DNA of 64,000 nucleotides from assembly GCA_963820075.1 (NCBI GenBank), contig CAWFYS010000003.1, forward strand, positions 62,001 through 126,000, read 5' to 3'. Below, one piece after another: positions 51,043 to 64,000 of this stretch (position 1 is the first letter of the stretch; each line of letters opens with the position of its first letter). The notes below the pieces were generated by a model, which was given only the letters and a program-made list of their open reading frames with translations, was not told where the DNA came from and made no database searches. This DNA is from Kumtagia sp963820075 (GTDB lineage: Bacteria > Pseudomonadota > Alphaproteobacteria > Rhizobiales > Rhizobiaceae). The position numbers were made by a program, and so were the translations under genes.

Positions 51043-53004
51043 ATGAAGAAAATTTCCGCTCTTGCCGCATTGTCCGCATCGGCGCTGGCCATGTCCGCCG
51101 GAACATCCTTTGCCGACTACACACTCAACATCCTTCACATCAATGACTGGCACAGCCGCATCGAATCGAACAACAAATTCGAATCGACCTGCTCGGCCGA
51201 AGAGGAAGGCAAGGGCGAGTGCATAGGCGGCGCGGCGCGGCTGGTAACGGCAATCGGCCAGGCGCGCGAGAAACTGAAGGACCAGAACGTTCTTCTGCTC
51301 AACGGCGGAGACAATTTCCAGGGTTCGCTTTTCTATACCACCTACAAGGGCGCCGTTGAGGCGGAGTTCCTCAACCAGATGAAGTTCGACGCCATGACCG
51401 TCGGCAATCACGAGTTCGACGACGGCGAGGACGCGCTGGCGCCGTTTCTCGACGTCGTCAACTTCCCGGTGCTCAGCGCCAATGTGACGGCCAGCGCCGC
51501 TTCGAAGGTGGGCGACCGGATAAAGCCGTCGATCGTCGTCGAAGTCGGCGGCCAGAAGATCGGCATCATCGGCGCGGTCACCACCGACACACCGACAGTC
51601 TCCTCGCCTGGTCCGAACATCACGATCGAGGACGATATCAAGACCATCACCGCCGAAGTGGAGAAGCTGAAAGCCCAGGGGATCAACAAGATCATCGCGC
51701 TGACCCATGTCGGCTACCCACGCGACAAGGAGATGATCGCCAGGATACCGGGTGTCGACATTGTTGTCGGCGGGCACTCGCATTCGCTTCTGTCGAACAC
51801 GGACGCGAAGGCGGAAGGTCCCTATCCGACCATGGTCGACAATCCGGACGGCTACAAGGTTCCGGTGACGCAGGCGGCCTCCTATTCGAAATATCTCGGC
51901 GAGTTCCAGGTGGTGTTCGACGACAACGGCGTCGTCAAGCAGGCCGCCGGCGACCCGATTCATCTCGACAATTCGGTCAAGCCGGACGAAGCGGTGCTTG
52001 CCCGCATCAAGGAACTCGCCGCGCCGATCGCGGAACTCATGGCGAAGGAGATCTCGGAGGCCACCGGGCCGATCGACGGGAGCCGCGACAATTGCCGGGC
52101 GCGGGAATGCGAGATGGGCAATCTCGTCGCGGACGCCATGCTCGACCGGGTGAAAGGTCAGGGCGTTCAGATCGCGGTCCAGAACGGCGGCGGCGTGCGC
52201 GCCTCGATCGATCAGGGCGTCATTAGGATGGGTGATGTGCTGACGGTACTGCCGTTCCAGAACACGCTGGCGACATTCCAGATTTCGGGCAAGGACATCG
52301 TGGCTTCGCTGGAGGCAGGCGTCAGCGAGATCGAGGAAGTCAAAGGGAGGTTCCCGCAGGTGGCCGGCCTGAAATATGCCTTCGACAAATCGGTCGCCCC
52401 CAATGCCGGGCGTGTAAAATCCGTGGAAGTCATGGAGAACGGCGCCTGGGCGCCTATCGATCCGGCCAAGAATTATGTCGTGGCGACCAATAATTTCGTT
52501 CGCCAGGGCGGCGACGGCTACACGCTCTTCGCCAACAATGCCCAGAGCGCCTATGATTTCGGCCCGGGCCTCGAACAGGTCGTCGCGGATTACCTCGCCG
52601 CGAACCGGCCCTTCACGCCGAAACTCGACGGCCGCATCACGGAAATTGCCCAGGCCGCGCCAGCCGAGGCCGCGCCTGCGCAGCCGGCCGCGCCGGCGGC
52701 GACACCGGACGTGACGTTGCCCGAGTTGCCGGCCGGATCCGGCAACATCGCGGCCGAGCCGCCCAAGGTCGAGGTCCCTGCCCCGGCCGCACCGGCACAA
52801 CCGGCCGCCCCTGCCGCGGCTCAGCCCGCTGCGGCCGCTCCGGCAGCCACGACCCATCTGGTGGTGCGCGGCGACAATTACTGGAACCTTGCTGAAAAAT
52901 TCTATGGCGACGGCTTCAAATGGAATCTGATCGCCGACGCCAACAACTACAGGCCGCTGTTCCTGCCTGTTGGTGCCACGCTGACCATCCCCCCGGCGAA
53001 CTGA
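51043..53004 (+). CDS. Periplasmic 5'-nucleotidase/UDP-sugar hydrolase with C-terminal LysM domain
   Basis: A 653-residue exported protein. Signal peptide (about residues 1-24, ending SFA), metallophosphoesterase domain with the metal sites ILHINDWHSR, LLNGGDNFQGS, VGNHEFDDG and VVGGHSHSLL, a 5'-nucleotidase C-terminal domain with VQNGGGVRASI and NNFVRQGGDGYTLF, then an Ala/Pro linker (about 60 residues) and a LysM domain (residues 607-653, VVRGDNYWNLAEKFYGDGFKW). The LysM part would anchor the enzyme to peptidoglycan, unusual for this nucleotidase family. It would dephosphorylate nucleotides or UDP-sugars for uptake. Confidence 0.86.
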   Translation: MKKISALAALSASALAMSAGTSFADYTLNILHINDWHSRIESNNKFESTCSAEEEGKGECIGGAARLVTAIGQAREKLKDQNVLLLNGGDNFQGSLFYTTYKGAVEAEFLNQMKFDAMTVGNHEFDDGEDALAPFLDVVNFPVLSANVTASAASKVGDRIKPSIVVEVGGQKIGIIGAVTTDTPTVSSPGPNITIEDDIKTITAEVEKLKAQGINKIIALTHVGYPRDKEMIARIPGVDIVVGGHSHSLLSNTDAKAEGPYPTMVDNPDGYKVPVTQAASYSKYLGEFQVVFDDNGVVKQAAGDPIHLDNSVKPDEAVLARIKELAAPIAELMAKEISEATGPIDGSRDNCRARECEMGNLVADAMLDRVKGQGVQIAVQNGGGVRASIDQGVIRMGDVLTVLPFQNTLATFQISGKDIVASLEAGVSEIEEVKGRFPQVAGLKYAFDKSVAPNAGRVKSVEVMENGAWAPIDPAKNYVVATNNFVRQGGDGYTLFANNAQSAYDFGPGLEQVVADYLAANRPFTPKLDGRITEIAQAAPAEAAPAQPAAPAATPDVTLPELPAGSGNIAAEPPKVEVPAPAAPAQPAAPAAAQPAAAAPAATTHLVVRGDNYWNLAEKFYGDGFKWNLIADANNYRPLFLPVGATLTIPPAN

Positions 53005-53036
53005 TCCGCCGTCGGCCGGCGATCAGCGGGCCCCGT

Positions 53037-54089
53037 TCAGGCTTTGATCAACTCGGCGAGGCGCGTAATGTCGGCTTCGGTCGTGGCAAAGCTCGTCACC
53101 AGCCGGCACAAGGTCTCGTCCTCGCCGATCGGATCGGCGAAGCCGCGCGGCTGAGGCCAGTCGTAGAAGGCCGCCCCAGCCGACAGCGCCTTCGCCATCG
53201 CCCGCTTCTTCATGATGGCGAACACCTCGTTGGCCTGAGGCTCCCAGGCCAGCCGCGCCTTCGCCGACGCCGTGATCGCCTCGGCCAGGCGTGCCGCCAT
53301 CGCGTTGGCGTGGGCGGCGGTCTCAAGCCACAGGCCGCCGGCGAAATAGGCTTCGAACTGGGCCGCGATGAAGCGGGACTTCGAGAAAAGCTGCGCGGCG
53401 CGCTTGCGGATGAAAGCCAGTTCCTCGGCCTTGCCGCGGTCGAACAGAACGACGGCCTCGGCGCACCAGCAGCCATTCTTGGTGCCGCCGAAGGACACTA
53501 TGTCCACGCCATGTTTCCACGTCATTTCGGCGGGCGTTGCGTTCAGCGAGACCAGCGCATTGGCGAAGCGGGCGCCGTCCATATGCAGCGGCACGCCGTA
53601 TTTCTTCGTCACCGCCGAAATCGCCGCAATTTCGTCCAGCGAATAGACGGTGCCGGATTCCGTCGCCTGGGTAAGGGTGACCGCGGCCGGCCGGCCGCCA
53701 TGGACGTTGCCCGGCGCAAACGCGCCGATGGCGCGGTCGAGATTGTCCGCGCTCATGCGGCCATTCGCCCCGTCCACCGCGCGAAGCCGCCCGCCGCCCG
53801 TGAAATACTCCGGCGCGCCGCACTCATCCACCATCACATGGGCCTCGCGATGGCAGAAGGAAACGCCGCCCGGGCGATTGAACAGCGTTAGCGACAGGGC
53901 GTTCGCCGCCGTGCCGGTGCCGACGAAGAAGACTTCGACGTCGCGCTCGAAAACCTCGCTGAATTTCGCGGCAACCGCCCTGTCCAGCGCGCCTCCGCCA
54001 TAGGCTGCGTCATATCCGCCGGCGTGGCGCTGAAGGTTCTCGGCGATCCTCGGGTGAACGCCAGCCCAGTTGTCGGAAGAAAATTGCAT
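53037..54089 (-). CDS. ltaE: Low-specificity L-threonine aldolase
   Basis: A 350-residue fold type I PLP enzyme that cleaves L-threonine (and allo-threonine) to glycine and acetaldehyde. PLP Lys is in IVSFGGTKNGCWCAEA, with GTGTAANALSLTLF, HVMVDECGAPEYFTGG and HMDGARFANALVSL upstream, the usual order. Start: ATG at 54089. The gene points away from gltB, sharing a 417-base intergenic region. Confidence 0.9.
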   Translation of the reverse strand: MQFSSDNWAGVHPRIAENLQRHAGGYDAAYGGGALDRAVAAKFSEVFERDVEVFFVGTGTAANALSLTLFNRPGGVSFCHREAHVMVDECGAPEYFTGGGRLRAVDGANGRMSADNLDRAIGAFAPGNVHGGRPAAVTLTQATESGTVYSLDEIAAISAVTKKYGVPLHMDGARFANALVSLNATPAEMTWKHGVDIVSFGGTKNGCWCAEAVVLFDRGKAEELAFIRKRAAQLFSKSRFIAAQFEAYFAGGLWLETAAHANAMAARLAEAITASAKARLAWEPQANEVFAIMKKRAMAKALSAGAAFYDWPQPRGFADPIGEDETLCRLVTSFATTEADITRLAELIKA

Positions 54090-54506
54090 CGGAATGTCCG
54101 TGAGGTTCGTCGGCGGGAGCGGCGACAAGACGGGATTCCGGGGCCGGATTCAAGGTCCAGGCGGATCGACAGGTGTTCCGACGGGAGCGCGACCTAAAGA
54201 TGCGCAATTCAGCCCCCGGGCGACAGATTATGTCGCGGTGGCCCTCGATTGTTTCCGATTCGGTCTTGTGTGGGGCGGCGGTTTCTGCCATAAGAAATTT
54301 AGGACAGTAGTGCTGTCTTATTTATTCCGCGCAGGCGTTGCCGGATCGAGTGCCGCAAGGCGCCGTTCCGGCTGCTTCCGCGACCGGTATCCGGCAACGG
54401 GTGCTATCAACTCTTGACGGCGGGCAGTAGATTTCGACCGCAACTCGACTAGTCTCCGCCTTGGCGCGGACGATCGGGAAGCGGAACACCAGCGGAGGAC
54501 CGGGCA
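54090..54506. promoter_or_regulatory. Intergenic region between ltaE and gltB, with a short hairpin
   Basis: No gene is seen in these 417 bases. A hairpin at 54300-54320 (GACAG-TAGTG-CTGTC, extended by weaker A-T pairs) sits in the AT-rich part of the gap about 190 bases upstream of the gltB start. A purine-rich ribosome-binding site (GGAGG) lies ahead of ATG 54507. Regulators of gltB such as Lrp or NtrC could bind here, but no consensus site was identified. Confidence 0.35.
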
Positions 54507-59210
<4,704 letters not shown>

Positions 59211-59246
59211 GGGATCCCGGTGAACGGCCGGTCGTCTGGCATTTGT

Positions 59247-59260
59247 CTTGCATATGCAAG
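59247..59260. promoter_or_regulatory. Perfect 14-bp palindrome in the gltB-gltD spacer
   Basis: CTTGCATATGCAAG is fully self-complementary, 36 bases after the gltB stop. It lies in a 215-base spacer whose remainder shows no gene. It may be a regulator site that gives gltD its own promoter, or simply the top of a transcript hairpin; no T-run follows, so termination is unlikely. Confidence 0.35.
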
Positions 59261-59425
59261 TTGGAGCGCCGGCGAGGCCAGACGCGGCAGGCACCACGGC
59301 ATTGGCCGCAGCCCTCGAATCGACCCGGCGGCGCCCAAAAAACCGGCGGCCTGGCGCGCCGGTATTGAGGGTCGGGAATTGGCCGCGGGCAGTTTCCGCG
59401 ACATATGTGTTAGGTGAGACCGATA

Positions 59426-60880
59426 ATGGGCAAGGTAACAGGCTTTCTCGAGATCGACCGGCAGGTGCACAAGTACCAGCCGGCGTCCGACCGCATTCGG
59501 CATTTCGGCGAGTTCACGCTGCCGATGTCGGACAAGGAGGTCGAGAAACAGGCGGCGCGCTGCATGGATTGCGGCGTGCCGTTCTGCCATGGACCGACCG
59601 GCTGCCCGATTCATAACCAGATCCCGGACTGGAACGACCTCGTCTACAATGGCGACTGGGAGACAGCGATCCGCAATCTCCACTCCACCAATAATTTCCC
59701 GGAATTCACCGGACGCATTTGTCCCGCGCCCTGCGAGGAAGCGTGCACCCTCAACCTCGAGGATATTCCGGTCGCCATCAAGACCATCGAGCAGGCACTT
59801 GCCGACAAGGCCTATGAACTCGGCCTGGTCCGGCCGCAGCCGCCCGAAAGCAAGACCGGCAGGCGCGTCGCCGTTATCGGGTCCGGTCCGGCGGGCATGG
59901 CCGCGGCCCAGCAGCTCGCGCGGGTCGGCCACGACGTCCACGTCTACGAACGCGAGAGCAAGGCGGGCGGCCTCATGCGGTTCGGCATACCCGATTTCAA
60001 GATGGAGAAGCACTTCATCGACCGGCGCGTCGAGCAGATGCGGGGCGAGGGAGTGACCTTCCACTGCGGCATCAATGTCGGCGTGGACAAGACGGTCGAC
60101 GAGCTGCTGGCCGGCCATGACGCCGTGCTCTACTGCGGCGGCTCCGAGACACCGCGGGCGGCAGGCATACCGGGTGCCGATCTCCACGGCGTGCATGACG
60201 CGATGCCTTACCTCGTACAGCAGAACAAGCGCGTCGGCGGCGAACATATCCAGTCCGTCGCCTGGCCGGAGCAGCCGATAGTGGCCGGCGGCAAGCATAT
60301 CGTGGTCGTGGGCGGCGGCGACACGGCCTCCGACTGCGTCGGCACCGCGTTCCGTCAAGGAGCGGTCCGGGTCACGCAGCTCGATATCCGCCCGCAGCCG
60401 CCGGAAAAGGAGAACAAACTGACGGTGTGGCCGTATTGGGCGACCAAGATGCGTACGTCCTCCTCGCAAGCCGAGGGTGCGGAACGCGAATTCCAGGTCG
60501 CCACGCTCGAATTCATCGGCGAGGACGGGGAACTTACCGGTGTGAAGTGCTGCGAGGTTGATGAGAGGCGACGGCCGATCGCCGGCACCGAATTCGTCAT
60601 TCGCGCCGACCTTGCGTTCATCGCCATCGGCTTCGCCGGTCCCTTCGAGGACGGTGTGCTGAGGGAACTCGGGCCCCGGCTCAAGCTGGCCAAGGACAGC
60701 CGGCGCTCGACCAATGTCGGAGCCGATGAAAAGGACTATCGGACCAGCGTCGACCGCCTGTTCGCCGCCGGCGATGCGCGCCGAGGCCAGTCGCTGGTCG
60801 TATGGGCGATTCGCGAGGGCAGGCAGGCGGCACGCTCGATCGATGAGGCGTTGATGGGCGCCAGCGTCCTGCCGCGCTGA
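59426..60880 (+). CDS. gltD: Glutamate synthase small subunit
   Basis: A 484-residue FAD/Fe-S flavoprotein that takes electrons from NADPH and passes them to GltB. The Fe-S region has AARCMDCGVPFCHGPTGCPIHNQIPDW and ICPAPCEEACTLN; the FAD site is VAVIGSGPAGMAAAQQLARVGHDVHVYE and the NADPH site VVVGGGDTASDCVGTA. The start ATG at 59426 was taken because the conserved GKVTGFLE begins directly after it. It forms an operon with gltB. Confidence 0.95.
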   Translation: MGKVTGFLEIDRQVHKYQPASDRIRHFGEFTLPMSDKEVEKQAARCMDCGVPFCHGPTGCPIHNQIPDWNDLVYNGDWETAIRNLHSTNNFPEFTGRICPAPCEEACTLNLEDIPVAIKTIEQALADKAYELGLVRPQPPESKTGRRVAVIGSGPAGMAAAQQLARVGHDVHVYERESKAGGLMRFGIPDFKMEKHFIDRRVEQMRGEGVTFHCGINVGVDKTVDELLAGHDAVLYCGGSETPRAAGIPGADLHGVHDAMPYLVQQNKRVGGEHIQSVAWPEQPIVAGGKHIVVVGGGDTASDCVGTAFRQGAVRVTQLDIRPQPPEKENKLTVWPYWATKMRTSSSQAEGAEREFQVATLEFIGEDGELTGVKCCEVDERRRPIAGTEFVIRADLAFIAIGFAGPFEDGVLRELGPRLKLAKDSRRSTNVGADEKDYRTSVDRLFAAGDARRGQSLVVWAIREGRQAARSIDEALMGASVLPR

Positions 60881-60957
60881 GCGATTTGCGAGAGCGAGCG
60901 CTGGCCGAGTCCGCGCTGCAAACGGTCAGAACTCAAGGCCGCTGGCTTCGTATCATA

Positions 60958-62199
60958 TCAGTCCGTCGTGGCCGGCGCGGGAGCGATGCCGGCGCCGGTG
61001 GATGCCGTCGCGGTGGTATCGGATGCCGGCGCGGGCGCGGCGTCCCTGCCCCGCCACGAAAAATCGTCGACCCGACCCGCGGCGGTGGCGGGGGCAGCAC
61101 TATCCGCCGAGGGTCGATCGCCGGCCGGCCGGGCGACAGACTTGAACGTGACCGTGGCCCCGAGAAGTTCGGTTCCCCCGTCGAGTTCCGGATCGGTGAG
61201 CGCGATCGGCTGGGTCCGGTCGGTCGGCATGCCCGGACCCGGTCCGACGGAGGGGACACCCTCCGATCCCGGCAAGGGTGGCCCGCCGAGACCGGCCTCG
61301 CCCAGCAGCCGCTTCAACGTTTTTTCCGTATAGAAGGCCAGCTTGCGCTTTCCGGCGGTGGTCAGGTTTACGCCGTCGCTGCTGCGCAGCCGGGCCGGCT
61401 GGCCGCTGATGTCGGGGCCGGTGGTGACGAAGGCGCCGTTCTCGTCGACGAACCCATCCCAGACGTCGATGAACTCGGCACCCGCATCGGCCGATACCCG
61501 GCGGTAGATCTCGTTCAGCGCCAGCATGTCGGAGGAGGATTTCGACGAGCTGAACGGAATTGTGCCGACCCAGACGAGCGGCACGTCCGACGCGGAGGCC
61601 GAACTGGCGAAATTTGCCGCGCGGGCGGAGTACTCGCGCGTCCAGGCATCGGATCGCACCGTCTCGCGCGCGGCGCCGATACGCATCCGCTGGCGATCGT
61701 TGGCGCCGACAAGGACGACGACCGCCGCCGGTTTCTCGGCGGCGATGATCTCGGCGATGTTGCCCGGCCAGTCGAAATGATCCTCGCGGACAAAACCGGA
61801 TGCGTTCTTGGTCCGGTCGACGATGCGCACCCGCGTGTTGGACGCGAAAAGCATGTTCAGCCCTTCGGCAAGATCGCTGGCGATGAAGTCGCCCACCACG
61901 AGAATGGTCTTGGCGTCGGCCGCCTTGGATGCGATGACGACCTCGGGCTCCGCGATCCTTCGGGCCGGCTTCGCCCGCTGTTTGGCTTTTCTCCTGGGCC
62001 TTGCGACGCGCTCCCGCGGATCGACACGTTGGAACTTGCGAGGAAAGAACAGATCGCGAAGCGTCCAGCCGCGAACGCGTTCCTGCGCGAAGGCGGGAGG
62101 GGCCGAAACGGCCGCGAGACCGACGACGACCAGCGCGGCGACCGTGATCGCGACCACCAGGCCAAGTCGGACAAACGGGCGCCTTGGACGCTCCTGCAA
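60958..62199 (-). CDS. DUF459/SGNH-hydrolase-like exported protein
   Basis: A 413-residue protein with an N-terminal signal anchor (about residues 12-38), a basic RPRRKAKQRAKPARR stretch, then a DUF459 SGNH-fold domain (ILVVGDFIASDLAEGLNMLF; AAVVVLVGANDRQRM with the block III Asn; VNLTTAGKRKLAFYTEK). In canonical SGNH enzymes the first block is GDS with the nucleophile Ser; here that position is Phe (VVGDFIAS), so enzymatic activity is doubtful. The C-terminal 100 residues are low complexity. It is 14 bases downstream of the lytic transglycosylase gene, suggesting a cell-wall context. Confidence 0.8.
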   Translation of the reverse strand: MQERPRRPFVRLGLVVAITVAALVVVGLAAVSAPPAFAQERVRGWTLRDLFFPRKFQRVDPRERVARPRRKAKQRAKPARRIAEPEVVIASKAADAKTILVVGDFIASDLAEGLNMLFASNTRVRIVDRTKNASGFVREDHFDWPGNIAEIIAAEKPAAVVVLVGANDRQRMRIGAARETVRSDAWTREYSARAANFASSASASDVPLVWVGTIPFSSSKSSSDMLALNEIYRRVSADAGAEFIDVWDGFVDENGAFVTTGPDISGQPARLRSSDGVNLTTAGKRKLAFYTEKTLKRLLGEAGLGGPPLPGSEGVPSVGPGPGMPTDRTQPIALTDPELDGGTELLGATVTFKSVARPAGDRPSADSAAPATAAGRVDDFSWRGRDAAPAPASDTTATASTGAGIAPAPATTD

Positions 62200-62213
62200 T
62201 TCGCAGCTCCAAT

Positions 62214-63440
62214 CTACCTTTGCCGCAGGGTCCGCAGCACTTCCATGCTCGGATGGCCATCCGTCGCCATGCCGACTTGCGCTTGGAACGCCTTGATGGC
62301 GGAACGCGAGCCCTCGCCGATCTTGCCGTCGGCCTTGCCGTCATAATAGCCGTGCGCGCTGAGCCGCTTCTGCAGTTCCTGCTTCTCGGTGAAGGTGAGC
62401 TTGGTGAAGGGACGCTTCCAATCGCGGGCGAGCTGGCCGTAGCCGGCGATCTGGTCAGCCAGGATCCCGACCGCCAGCGCATATTTGTCGGCATTGTTGT
62501 AGCGCTTGAGGACAAAGAAGTTCCTGGTCAACAAAAACGCCGGACCGCCGCGGCCATCGGGCAGCTTCAACTCGGCCTTGTCGCCGCCGTTGCGGAACGG
62601 CCTGCCGTCCGGACGCTTGACGCCCAGGCTCGCCCATTGCGAAAGCGACCTCGAGCCTTTCGGATATTTGCCGCCGGCCGGCAGCGTCACCTCGTATCCC
62701 CAGGTCTTGCCGCTCTGCCAGCCGTTCTTCCTCAGCAAATTGGCGGCGGTGGCCAGCGCATCGGGAACGGAGTTCCAGATGTCGCGATGCCCGTTGCCGT
62801 CCATGTCCACCGCATAGGCCTGATAGGAGGTCGGGATGAACTGGGTGTGGCCCATGGCGCCGGCCCAGGAGCCGGTCAGGTGGCTTTCGTCTATATCGCC
62901 CGACTGGAGGATCTTGAGCGCCGCGATGAGCTGGGTGCGCGCGAACTTCGCCCGGCGCTTGTCGGCATAGGCGAGCGTCGACAGCGAACGCACGACGTTG
63001 CGCATTGCCGCTTCGTTCTTCAGAATCTCGCCGTAATTCGACTCCATCGACCAGATGGCGAGCAGAATGTAGCGGTCCACGCCGAAGCGCGACTCGATCC
63101 GATCCAGCCAGGGCTTGTATTTGCGCGCCATGGCACGGCCGACGGCCACCGACTGCTCATGCACCCTGTTGTCGAAATAGTCCCAGACGGGCGCGGTGAA
63201 CTCCGGCTGGTAGCGCGCTTTCTCGATGACCTCCGGATCCGGCGATTCGATGCCGCGGAAGGCCCGGTCATAGGTGGACTTCGAGATGCCGCTTTGCGCG
63301 GCCGTGGCCCGGAACCCCGCTATCCAGCGCTGAAAGCCGGCATCGGCGAAGGCCGGGCTGGCCGAGGCGAGAATGGCCAGCGACAGGCCGGCCATTGCAA
63401 GCACGCTGGCAATGCGTCTTGCGGTCGTGCGAACGAGCAT
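62214..63440 (-). CDS. Lytic murein transglycosylase B-type with peptidoglycan-binding domain
   Basis: A 408-residue exported enzyme that cleaves peptidoglycan glycan strands, forming 1,6-anhydro ends. Signal peptide (about residues 1-30, ending SPAFA); MltB-type catalytic domain with Glu in ILLAIWSMESNYGEI and the GSWAGAMGHTQFIPTSYQAYAVDMDGNG segment; C-terminal peptidoglycan-binding domain (KQELQKRLSAHGYYDGKADGKIGEGSRSAIKAFQAQVGM). ATG at 63440 is used because GGAGG lies five bases upstream. It is probably transcribed together with the SGNH protein. Confidence 0.92.
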   Translation of the reverse strand: MLVRTTARRIASVLAMAGLSLAILASASPAFADAGFQRWIAGFRATAAQSGISKSTYDRAFRGIESPDPEVIEKARYQPEFTAPVWDYFDNRVHEQSVAVGRAMARKYKPWLDRIESRFGVDRYILLAIWSMESNYGEILKNEAAMRNVVRSLSTLAYADKRRAKFARTQLIAALKILQSGDIDESHLTGSWAGAMGHTQFIPTSYQAYAVDMDGNGHRDIWNSVPDALATAANLLRKNGWQSGKTWGYEVTLPAGGKYPKGSRSLSQWASLGVKRPDGRPFRNGGDKAELKLPDGRGGPAFLLTRNFFVLKRYNNADKYALAVGILADQIAGYGQLARDWKRPFTKLTFTEKQELQKRLSAHGYYDGKADGKIGEGSRSAIKAFQAQVGMATDGHPSMEVLRTLRQR

Positions 63441-63647
63441 GTTTTCCTCCAACTGGATATGCTGAAGACTTATTCATCGCCGGAGGCGGTTAGCAATCGG
63501 TTTACCATAGGCCGGCCTGAACCAAAATTCCTGAAAACTGTTGTGTGGGACGCCGCATGTCGTTTGCGCTGGAATTATTCTCAAATTCCGGCATGAAGAT
63601 GTCTGGACCTCATTGCGGCCATCCTCTTGAAACGGATATTTGCGGCA

Positions 63648-64000
63648 TGAAAAGAGTCAGAAAAGCTGTCTTCCCCGTCGCCGGGCTCGGCACCCGGTTT
63701 CTCCCGGCCACCAAATCAATCCCGAAGGAGATGCTCACCGTCGTCGACCGACCCGTCATCCAGTATGTGGTGGACGAGGCGCGGGAAGCCGGCATCGAAC
63801 ATTTCATCTTCGTCACCGGCCGCAACAAGGGCGTGATCGAGGACCATTTCGATCTGCAGTTCGAGCTTTACGATACGCTCGCGCAGCGCGGCAAGACCGA
63901 GCAGCTCGAATACCTCAAGCGGTTGCAGCCAGGGCCGGGCCAGACAAGCTTCACGCGCCAGCAGGTCCCGCTCGGCCTCGGCCACGCGGTTTGGTGCGCG
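63648..64000 (+). CDS. galU: UTP-glucose-1-phosphate uridylyltransferase, 3' end outside the window
   Basis: The first 117 codons of GalU, which makes UDP-glucose from UTP and glucose 1-phosphate for exopolysaccharide and lipid synthesis. The nucleotide-binding N-terminal motif VFPVAGLGTRFLPATKSIPKEML (with the signature Gly-rich loop and Lys) is followed by DRPVIQYVVDEAREAGI and HFIFVTGRNKGVIEDHFD, and the frame is still open at base 64000. Start ATG at 63648. The 207-base gap before it (63441-63647) shows no gene; it should contain the divergent promoters of galU and the lytic transglycosylase. Confidence 0.93.

Overview
The window is about 63% GC, densely coded DNA from an alphaproteobacterium of the order Hyphomicrobiales (Rhizobiales), most like Mesorhizobium, Aminobacter or another Phyllobacteriaceae relative. 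This is inferred from gene content: homospermidine synthase, a Brucella-type Omp10 lipoprotein, a zeta-type (DUF1476) protein, a DUF1127 protein beside a GcvA-like LysR regulator, and dispersed rhizobial intergenic repeats. No rRNA, tRNA, CRISPR array, insertion sequence or prophage was seen.

Layout. 0-5 kb: envelope and small-protein genes (DUF2950, a frameshifted betaine-type binding protein, an L,D-transpeptidase, a small lipoprotein, an SCP2 protein, a short ATPase zeta-like protein, a lyxose isomerase). 5.2-21 kb: a D-amino-acid and guanidino-compound catabolic region. 21-24.5 kb: a damaged antitoxin/Doc pair, DUF1127/LysR, an NTF2-like protein and a GNAT acetyltransferase. 24.5-28.3 kb: ornithine decarboxylase with a long leader, then an amidase-LysR pair. 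28.4-32.9 kb: metal transport (DUF1007, NicO, CDF) with an SDR and a second acetyltransferase. 32.9-39.5 kb: a frameshifted aminotransferase, acetoacetate decarboxylase with an SDR, DUF533, TrhO, a muramidase and KDPG aldolase. 39.8-54 kb: a DUF882 peptidase, a sigma-54 regulator, PepF, PabB/PabC, a haem N-demethylase-like protein, homospermidine synthase, Omp10, a 5'-nucleotidase-LysM fusion and threonine aldolase. 54.5-64 kb: GltB, GltD, an SGNH protein, a lytic transglycosylase and the start of GalU.

The most interesting part is 9.2-21 kb, all on the plus strand. It appears to encode a full arginine route that uses racemisation instead of transamination: an ornithine-racemase-family enzyme (18153-19979), a D-amino-acid dehydrogenase (16875-18125), a 2-ketoarginine decarboxylase (11137-12747), an aldehyde dehydrogenase (12744-14189) and an agmatinase/guanidinobutyrase-type ureohydrolase (10041-10994). 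The expected products are GABA and urea. Two nitrilase-type amidases, an ATP-grasp ligase and a C45-type Ntn hydrolase are interleaved, suggesting that an amide conjugate is made or broken. The racemase carries a C-terminal arginase-like domain that has lost nearly all metal ligands but keeps the glutamate that contacts guanidinium in arginases, so it may be an arginine-sensing pseudoenzyme domain. A 17-bp palindrome at 9136-9152 is a candidate operator for this cluster.

Several otherwise intact genes carry single-base frameshifts (near 1186, 14655, 21264 and 33950, plus a compensating pair at 29775 and 29867). Read accuracy should be checked before any of these is called a pseudogene.
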